Shown here: positions 56,704 through 64,000 of the stretch, in pieces
Position numbering within the stretch: position 1 is the stretch's first letter
Layout of the letters: every line of letters begins with the position of its first letter
Assembly (NCBI RefSeq): GCF_963576615.1
Contig: NC_088712.1
Coordinates: forward strand, 29,107,870-29,171,869
Direction of reading: 5' to 3'
Length of the DNA stretch: 64,000 bases
DNA from: Watersipora subatra
Lineage: Eukaryota > Bryozoa > Gymnolaemata > Cheilostomatida > Watersiporidae
Translations under genes and position numbers: made by a program
The notes under the pieces: generated by a model
Told to the model about the DNA's origin: nothing
Database searches by the model: none
What the model saw: the letters and a program-made list of their open reading frames with translations, nothing else

Positions 56704-56938
56704 TAGAATTATTGAGTAGTGCTTGAAATAATTTATTTATTGTGTGTTGTTCACAGTCTGAGAGTTAACACATAACTGAAGGCAAAACGATAGAATGGCT
56801 TAGATAGCTATAAAATTAACATTAAACTGTTTATGCCTACAATGCTCTGACTTTCATAAAAAGCCTTCAAGCCTTGAAATCATATAATTGCAGTCACATG
56901 CAAATATCCTACATGACTAATAAGACTACATGTCAAGT
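56704..56938. mobile_element. Small insertion in the LINE endonuclease region
   Basis: The endonuclease frame breaks at GTGTCAAATAG and resumes after ATGTCAAGTAG with GDFNARH, so GTCAARTAG is a likely target duplication. The ~230-bp insert has no recognised family. Confidence 0.5.
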
Positions 56939-59437
56939 AGGAGATTTCAATGCACGCCATCGAGCTTGGGGGATCACTCTCCAAATTCTGCTTGTGTAGA
57001 AATTTCTGACTTAATCCATAACAACAACCATCCCATAGTGTGCCAGAAAAGTCCCACATCCCCCTGTAGTAACAGCAGCAGCTATATCGATCTTATGATT
57101 GTTTCTACAGATATACTCAGACTAGTTTCTCGGCAATATTCTGATGACACTATAGAGCTGTTTACTGGCACCCCTCAAAGAGGTCACATACCAGTGGTAA
57201 CAGTCTTAAAACTATTTAGACCAAATCAAACTCAGAGTATCCAAAATGGACCAAAAACAGATTGGACAGCATTCAGTAGTATGCTGGAAAATGAATGTGA
57301 AGGAAGTATGCAAGCCTTTATAATGGAAGAAAATCCCTATGAAATATGAAAAACTCTCAAAGACATACTACTGATATGCAAAGACAACTGGGTACCTAAA
57401 GATAAAACAAATTCTCACATCAAACCATATTAGAGCCCCACATTGTCAGAATTATCCAAACAGCTGAGAGCAGCAAGGAAATAATTTAAATATCGTTCTT
57501 CCTTTGCAAATGGATCAAAGATCGATTGCCTCAAGGAGCAATTCAATCTCAAACTGAACAAAGCTAAAAATGAGCATGTTGAAAAACAATCTAATTAACT
57601 AAACTCAGCAGACAATTCCAAATTTTGGAAAACATTCAAGAAAGTTTTCTATCACCAGGAAGATCGCTTAATAGGCGACCTGAAAGATAACCATGACAAT
57701 ATTCTACACAGTGATGAACGCAAGGCAAAATATCTCTTTGACCATATATTTAGAGGTGGTCACCTAAATATGAATGCAATGCCATTCCCACCAAAGATTA
57801 ATCAAGGTATTCTAGCGGAAAATGTAGAGAAATTTGTTTCACTTAATGAACCTGTCACAATGGCAGAGATAGAATTTGCTCTTAGAAAGCAGAAATCATC
57901 AAGAAAAAGTGCAGACTTCGATGGCATTTACCCAAAGATGCTAAAACAATTGAGTCCATTTCTTCTCATAGCTTTACACCGCTTATTCAACGCTGTTCTC
58001 AACACAAAATATGGCCATGAGACAAGTCAAACTTAGTAACAGTCCTTACGAAAAACCAGTAAAGCAGACCACACTGATGTAGGATCCTACTGTCCCATAA
58101 CCATCAGCTCTCATGTGGGAAAGACACTAAAAATGATTCTAAAACAAAGACTAAGAGATAACATAGAAAATAATATATTATTACCACACTAACAAATTGG
58201 TTTCAGAAAAAACGGAAGAACATTGATGTAACTTCTTCAACCGATATCAGAAACACAATAATGCCTTAAAAAATGACACACTGCAGCCATTTTCTTAGAC
58301 CTTCAAAAGACCTTTAATACTGTATGGCATCAATGGATGATATTCCGGTCTGGGGTGGGGGCTGTCCTTGGGGTCTCTGGTGCCTTCTTGAGGACCATTG
58401 AATAATTTCTCACCACAAGAAATATTCAACTGAAGGTAAACAACTATATACACAGACCACAAAAATGTACAATAGGACTTCACAAAGGCAGTGTTTTGTC
58501 TCCATTGCTTTTCGTTATGAACATACATGATATGGTACTACAAGTAGAAAGCACTGGTCTGCAATTCACCAACGCTTGTACCATACGGATGTCAGATCAT
58601 TCGTCATCAGAGCTTCAAAACACATGCAACAAAAATTGCACTATTATCCAAGAATGGATGAAAAAATGGAAATTAAAATTAACTACCAAAAAAACAGAAT
58701 TAGTAGTTTTCCATGGTCATCTTCAACCCCCAGTCATGGGAGACGAGAACATTAAAATTGTAGACTATACAAAAGATTTTAGAATCTGGGTAGAAAAGGG
58801 TCTAGAATTTAAGAAACAGATTAGCGACAGCGTTAAGTAGTTGAATAGAAAAATGAGCATGTTAAAGCCGTTTCTGTATTCAGGAATGAGCTGTGAAACA
58901 GCAAAAAAGATTCTTACTCATGCAATTATTCCCAAGGCTCTACATGCATGTTCTCTTTGGAACTTGACTGAAAAAGGCTCACTGCAACCTCATCTCAAAC
59001 TCCTTATTGGAGCTAATTTAAATCTACTTTTAGAATCATTACACGTTATTACTGGTGTGCCCCCGATAAATATTCAAATGACAAGAGAAAGGCTACAAAT
59101 AATGCGGTGTCCGATTAAATCAGATATGTCGCACATCATTACCGCTTCTCCTCACAGTTCACTGATAAAAGCATTAAAAGCTGATATCAGGAAGATAATC
59201 TCCAGCAATGTAGAAGTTGATAGTATTGACTCTAAAGAACTCAGTGAAACAAACATTAACCATCGTACAAAATCAGAATGACTGAGAAGATGGACGATGC
59301 AACTAATTAATGGGAATTGCTCACTAACCTAATTGCAACTCTCCCAGTAGACCATTTATTCAATAGCCTAATACTTCTAGAGACAGAGAGGAAAGCACTT
59401 GCTGCACTGAGTGATCATATCACTCAGTCCCATGAGG

Positions 59438-60295
59438 TCCCACACTGTTTTTAGTTTATATTAATGACTTGCCCCAGCAAGTTGACTGTAATATTAGTTT
59501 ATTTGCAGATGACACCCTGATATACCAACCCATAAACTGCCATGCTGATAAACAACAATTTCAGGTAAACATTAATGCCCTGGAATCATGGGCTAACAAA
59601 TGGAAAATGCTATTTAATGTATCTAAGTGCTCTGTCATGGTTTTTAATGACAAAAATAACTCTCCCTCAGCTGAATACTTCCTAGACACTGAATAATTAG
59701 AAATAGTTGAAGAAGCCAAATACCTAGGTGTTATCCTACAATCTAACCTGAAGTTTGACAAACATATAGACTCCAAAGCCACAAGGGCGAGACACCAGTT
59801 AGGCATGATTAAGCGTGTGCTATATGAAGCCCCTGAAAGGGCCAAACTCTTAGCATATACTAGTCTTTGCAGCCCACATATTGAGTATGCCTCCACTGTG
59901 TGGGACCCTTCTACTAAGCTACTACAACATGAACTTGAAATGGTGCAAAACAACGCACTACGTTTTATATGTAAACTGAAAGGAAGAGATAGCATCACCA
60001 AAGCTTTAGATACTTTAAATATGCAAACACTATGTAAAAGACGGAAGGTCAGTAGACAAAATCTGCTAATGCGACTCCTCTCCTCTGAACAGAATCACAA
60101 TTCATTAATTACCACCTATGATGAATTAATGCAGGACCGAGTTAGTACGACTGTCACACGAGCTGCTGGAAGAGGCGATCCTCCTACTATATATGCAAGA
60201 ACGTCTGTTTATCACAACAGCTTTTTACCAAAGACTGTTCGTGAATTTAAAAACTGTACATCACATCAACAATAAACAATTAATTGCTAATATGG
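59438..60295 (+). mobile_element. 5'-truncated second LINE (RT 3' part)
   Basis: It begins inside the RT at FLVYINDLPQQVD, with intact NISLFADDTLIYQPI, then EEAKYLGVILQSNLKFDKHI, YTSLCSPHIEYASTVWDPST and VQNNALRFI, the typical 3' region of Jockey/CR1-type LINE reverse transcriptases. It ends in a stop before an A/T-rich tail. It abuts the first LINE. One in-frame stop is seen near the start. Confidence 0.8.
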
Positions 60296-60399
60296 CAATA
60301 AATTACAATATTATTTAGTGCTAACAAATGCTCAACATATGAGGTGGGCCGCTTGCCGCAACCGGCTTTAGTAAGTTCTATGAAGAAGATGTAAGATAT

Positions 60400-60670
60400 T
60401 GTGGTGGAAAACGTAACTTCCACCTCTCTTGGATAGTTATGATACTTTTCTAAAAGGGTTATGCTCTCTTTCTTTTATAATTGTTTAGCCACGTCCTGAG
60501 GGAGGCTGGCTTATTATACCTAATTTACATAACTTGGTGTATATAAGATAGGGTCTCGGCCCTTTTTGTTCATTCAATCCAGTCATTGCGATTGAATCAC
60601 ACTCCTTCTGCTATCTTAGCAACATAAGGATCACCACGGCATATAGCTATCTCCAAAGACTTGGTCTATG
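60400..60670 (+). repeat. Left LTR of the Gypsy derivative
   Basis: Near-identical to 63619-63889; contains TATATAAGATAGGG, a TATA-like promoter element. Confidence 0.88.
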
Positions 60671-62958
60671 AAGGGCTCTCGAGGGACCTCTACGGTGTAG
60701 AGGTCCCTCGAGTGTCGAAAAATCCTCTCAAACCCTCTAGGGCAAGGACTGGACCCGATGGTCCTCTGGCAGCAATAGAGCCTGATCTTCCCGTGGAGGA
60801 TGGCCAAATTACAGTACGGCCATCACTAAGCACGGAGGAAGCGGGACCCCTGCCTGTGGAACAGTCATCTCTGGCCGCCATCCAGACGCCCCTGGACGAG
60901 ATCCGGGCCCTCCAGCAGAGGTCTGGAACCGATCTGGGACAGATCTATCGAGCTATAAGAGAGCGACGTAAAGTCGAGGAAGCGGTGGTACGCCTGGGGA
61001 GCCCTGAGCTACGTAGACTTGCTCAAATGTACCATCAGCTACAGATTGACGAGTCTGGGGTCCTGACTCTCCACCTAGGACAGAATGAACGGGAAAAGGT
61101 TGTAATTGTGTGCCCCCAGAGCCTACGCCAAGAAATTTTATGGAGGACCCATGAACAAGCCCACAGTGGAGTGGAACAAACCCTGAAGAGGGTGCAGATG
61201 GACTGGTATTGGCCGGGAATGGCCGGCGATGTAAGGCGGGCTGTGTTGTCCTGCGAAATCTGCCAGCGAGCTAAACCCTGCGCCTCTCGACACTCTGGTA
61301 ACCGCCAACGGTTGTATGCTGGGAGGCCCTGGCAGCGGCTGGCAGTGGACCTAGTGGGCCCCCTTCCACAGACAGCGCGAGAAAATAGCTGGGCCTTGGT
61401 GTTGACGGACCACTTCACCCGATGGTCAGACGCCCTCGCTATTCCGGATGCTACCGCTCCCACAGTCGCCAATACTTTAGATGAGCGTGTGTTTTGTTAT
61501 TTTGGATGGCCAGAAATAATACCCACGAATCAAGGAGCTCAGTTCGAGTCTACCTTGTTTCAGGAACTGTGCGAGCTCTGGGGAGTAGACAAAACGAGGA
61601 CAACCCCATACCACCCAGAAGGAAATGGAGTTGTCGAGAGGAACAACCGGGTGCTAGGGGACTCATTGCGAGCATTGCTGCTCGACCGAGAGCAAGAAAA
61701 TTGGGACCTCCTGTTACCACAGCTCATGCGTACGCTTCGAAGGTTGCCCCACTCAGCCACCAGGGAAACTCCGAATTTCCTAATGCTTGGGCGAGAGGTA
61801 CGCCTCCCTGATCAATTGCACTATGGAAGATTGGTGGATTCATTTACCAGTACACATGAGTATGTACAAATCATGCATGACAGACTCGTGCAAGCACACA
61901 CCCTCTTGCGAGAAAAACAGAGAGAAATTGTGACTACGGATGCCACAGAACCTTCTCTCTTCAACGAAGGTGACTTAGTGTGGTTAGTCAGCAAGCGACG
62001 CCGAAAAGGAGAGAATCCAAAACTAGCCGCAAAATACGTTGGCCCCTACCGAGTACTAAAGAGTCATGACAACCACATTTACGAGGTTGAAAGGTATGGG
62101 CAAAGGTCAGTGCAAGCAGAAGGAAGGTTGAGGCTTTGCCGACCGAGCGAAGTACAACAAGGGAGGGCCCCAGCTCAGATCGAGCCGACCAGAAGGCCAC
62201 ACATGAGAGGGTACCCTCGAAGAAGACACATAAACAACCAGTCACCAACACTCCCAGATGTATATATGGAGTCACTACCCCTTGTCCCACCTATGACATG
62301 GTCGAAAGTGGATACACAGCCTCTCTACAACCATCCAGAAAGTCATTGGCATACCAGTCCCGAAAGAAATATAACTACACCCCAAACCCGTAGCCAACTT
62401 GACCTTGAGCACACTCCCGACCTTAATCCAGGTGCTGGGACAAAAAAAATGAGTACTTCCCTTCCGGAGGAGCCAGAGACAAGTACTACAGATAGCGGAA
62501 CCTCAGCTCAGCCCCTGCGAATTAAAAAGCTCCCTTCGTATCTAGCGGATTACAACACGAATATAGTCCAATCAGGAAAGGTTAAAAAGAGTCAAGGCCA
62601 AAGGTCGGCCATATTGGAAAATAGAGAAAGCCATCTTTCCGTTTGCTATCAACTTGACGCACACGCACACCTACGCCCTCCAGCCATAGAAGTAACTAAA
62701 GAGACTACTAAAGGAGCTTCCCCAATTGCCGAAGCTCTACCCTTATTACCGGACCTAGCAACTCCGTTAGAGCTACACCCTGCTCCTAATAAGACCTTAT
62801 ATGACATGAACCTCGAAACAGAAAAGGAAAATCTTCCCCCAAGCTCTCCAATACCAATTAAGTGGATCTCAGAGGGAATGACCCAAAAGATAGCTAAGCT
62901 GTGTGAGAAAGATAGTGATCACTGTTCCTTGTGCCACCAACCCTTTTCCACCCCCTGA
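60661..62958 (+). mobile_element. Integrase-bearing frame of the Gypsy derivative
   Basis: An integrase catalyses insertion of the element's DNA copy. Visible parts in order: an H-H-C-C zinc-binding domain (about residues 165-205), the catalytic core (about 220-370), a GPY/F-like segment (about 435-495), then a long Pro/Ser/Thr-rich tail of no known fold. The frame starts right at the left LTR border, after loss of the upstream genes, so its N-terminal ~100 residues join sequences that are not normally adjacent. Confidence 0.8.
60678..60712. repeat. Perfect inverted repeat, 16-bp arms, 3-bp loop
   Basis: CTCGAGGGACCTCTAC, then GGT, then its exact inverse. It lies 8 bp inside the left LTR border, at the place where the deleted internal region begins. 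Confidence 0.95.
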
Positions 62959-63067
62959 AGGCGTCGAATACACATTACGCAGCACTTCACGAGGTTTTTC
63001 TGTAAATGTGGAAGGAATTCTACCTCGAGAGACACCATAGCTAAACATCAGTCAAGAATGAGGGGCA

Positions 63068-63460
63068 GTGAAAGAGGGAAAAAAACACGGCGGAGGGAGC
63101 ATCCGAATATACGAGGTCGACCGTACTAACTATCCCGCATGGATAAAAAGGGTCAAGCTGAATAATCCACCGGCCTTCGAGAGGCCTGTGCCTCATGGTC
63201 CTGTCAGAGCAAAACCCCCTGTGAGGAGAGGACCTCAGACACCTCCTCCCTCTCCCTCAAAGGAAAAGCGGGTAGATAGAAAGCGGAGCCAACACAAGAA
63301 GGGAAAACCTATACCTGCCCCCAGGAAATCATTGACTACAGTGGGAACCATCCAGAGTCGACTGGGGGATGTCCGATCCCGTACCGCTATAAACGCCCTA
63401 CGAGAGGAGGCCTCCAACCTCAGAAGAACGGCCCGCCACCTGGAAGAATTGGCCAACTAG
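63068..63460 (+). mobile_element. Second, Pro/Arg-rich frame of the Gypsy derivative
   Basis: A basic, proline-rich frame (PPPSPSKEKRVDRKRSQHKK) ending in a short Arg/Leu/Glu helix-like segment. No family is recognised. It lies between the integrase frame and the right LTR, where some Gypsy elements carry an extra frame; I see no envelope-like features. Confidence 0.4.
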
Positions 63461-63618
63461 ATGCTAACCAAGTAAAAAGATTACACCAAGGATGCTGCTA
63501 AAACATTGACTATTCATATAAACTTATTATTTACTCACCTTGTTGTCTTGTATTACAGTAATAGTCCGGCTTGTTTATCTTTTATTTATAGCCGTTTGCC
63601 GTCTATAGGGGCGGCGTG

Positions 63619-63889
63619 TGTGGTGGAAAACGTAACTTCCACCTCTCTTGGATAGTTATGATACTTTTCTAAAAGGGTTATGCTCTCTTTCTTTTATAAT
63701 TGTTTAGCCACGCCCTGAGGGAGGCTGGCTTATTATACCTAATTTACATAACTTGGTGTATATAAGATAGGGTCTCGGCCCTTTTTGTTTATTCAATACA
63801 GTCATTGCGGTTGAATCACACTCCTTCTGCTATCTTAGCAACATAAGGATCACCACGGCATATGGCTATCTCCAAAGACTTGGTCTATG
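63619..63889 (+). repeat. Right LTR of the Gypsy derivative
   Basis: Near-identical to 60400-60670; similarity stops after CTTGGTCTATG. Confidence 0.88.
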
Positions 63890-64000
63890 GACTGTGCTGT
63901 TGGAAAAGACTCTTAAAAACACTGTCGACCCCCCCCCCTGTCGACCTTGTCGACCTAGTGCAAACCCTTTTGTGCAATCTCTTGTGTGAGGTGGTTAATG

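Larger units (their letters stand above)
55300..59430 (+). mobile_element. Jockey-like LINE, decayed
   Basis: A two-ORF LINE. ORF1 (about 55375-56276) ends in three CCHC-type knuckles (CKKCWKLGHTANKC, CVYC..., CKNCKGPH...). ORF2 begins overlapping it at ATGCATGAAAT (56270) with an APE-type endonuclease (ILQLNVDGLSSH, VCLSETKTE, ICSIYSPPN, GDFNARH), then reverse transcriptase (SADFDGIYPKMLKQL, FLDLQKTFNTVWH, GSVLSPLLFVM). The expected FADD motif is replaced by a degenerate ACTIRMSDH, and several stops interrupt ORF2, so it is dead. A ~230-bp insert with a short flanking duplication lies inside the endonuclease region (56704-56938). Confidence 0.8.
60400..63889 (+). mobile_element. Gypsy LTR retrotransposon, internally deleted, young
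   Basis: The LTRs (60400-60670 and 63619-63889) start TGTGGTGGAAAACG and are nearly identical, with about five differences in ~270 bp, so the insertion is young. The internal region is only ~2.9 kb: a long frame with a Gypsy integrase (zinc-binding HEQAHSGVEQTL, core, and a GPY/F-type C-terminal part) and a Pro-rich extension, then a second smaller frame. Gag, protease and reverse transcriptase are absent, so it is an incomplete copy. The exact LTR 3' border and target duplication are unsure. Confidence 0.85.

Overview
The window is animal nuclear DNA: AT-rich, with spliced genes on GT-AG introns, minisatellites, and many mobile elements inserted into one another. Recurrent AGTTATCTCCCC-type repeat ends, Helitrons with CTAG ends, BEL/Pao and Gypsy elements and Jockey-like LINEs fit a lophotrochozoan, most likely a mollusc; that assignment is inference. 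No prokaryotic signal is seen.

Region 1 (1-14.6 kb): a spliced kynurenine formamidase (arylformamidase, AFMID) gene on the minus strand. Eight coding exons were assembled from splice sites, and all exon phases fit from the first to the last recognised exon. The HGGYW oxyanion motif, the GHSAG nucleophile elbow and the terminal His are present; the usual acidic Asp reads Glu. Four different minisatellites, a TA-flanked MITE and SINE/Helitron pieces lie in its introns. Helitron relics lie beside its 3' end.

Region 2 (14.6-22.2 kb): tRNA-derived SINE heads, a 43-bp minisatellite, a complete non-autonomous Helitron (17294-18550) carrying an expanded GA tract, and a 2.8-kb fold-back element with long inverted arms that contains a three-unit 407-bp tandem array.

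Region 3 (22.2-30.2 kb): a P-element/THAP9-like transposase relic and a 2-kb segmental duplication. Each copy of the duplication carries a full-length 87-nt selenocysteine tRNA gene (tRNA-Sec, anticodon TCA) with a TATA box 28 nt upstream and a T5 terminator. Copy A also holds two adjacent palindromes with one-base centres.

Region 4 (30-46 kb): a decayed gene of an uncharacterised, widespread metazoan family. I read its C-terminal half as a FEN1/XPG-like (PIN-superfamily) nuclease followed by a cysteine-rich CXC-type cluster. A BEL/Pao element (32579-41087, 5-bp target duplication) interrupts it, and a long-TIR element with TTAA targets sits in one of its introns.

Region 5 (46-55 kb): nested DNA transposons. 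A TTAA MITE lies inside the BED-finger coding region of a hAT element with a perfect 8-bp target duplication; the hAT element lies inside a P-like element with ~450-bp inverted arms. Fossil Gypsy gag and BEL fragments follow.

Region 6 (55-64 kb): a Jockey-like LINE with CCHC ORF1, a 5'-truncated second LINE, and a young Gypsy deletion derivative (60400-63889) whose near-identical LTRs bracket an integrase-bearing frame.

The only clearly functional host genes are AFMID and the two tRNA-Sec genes; nearly everything else is transposon-derived.
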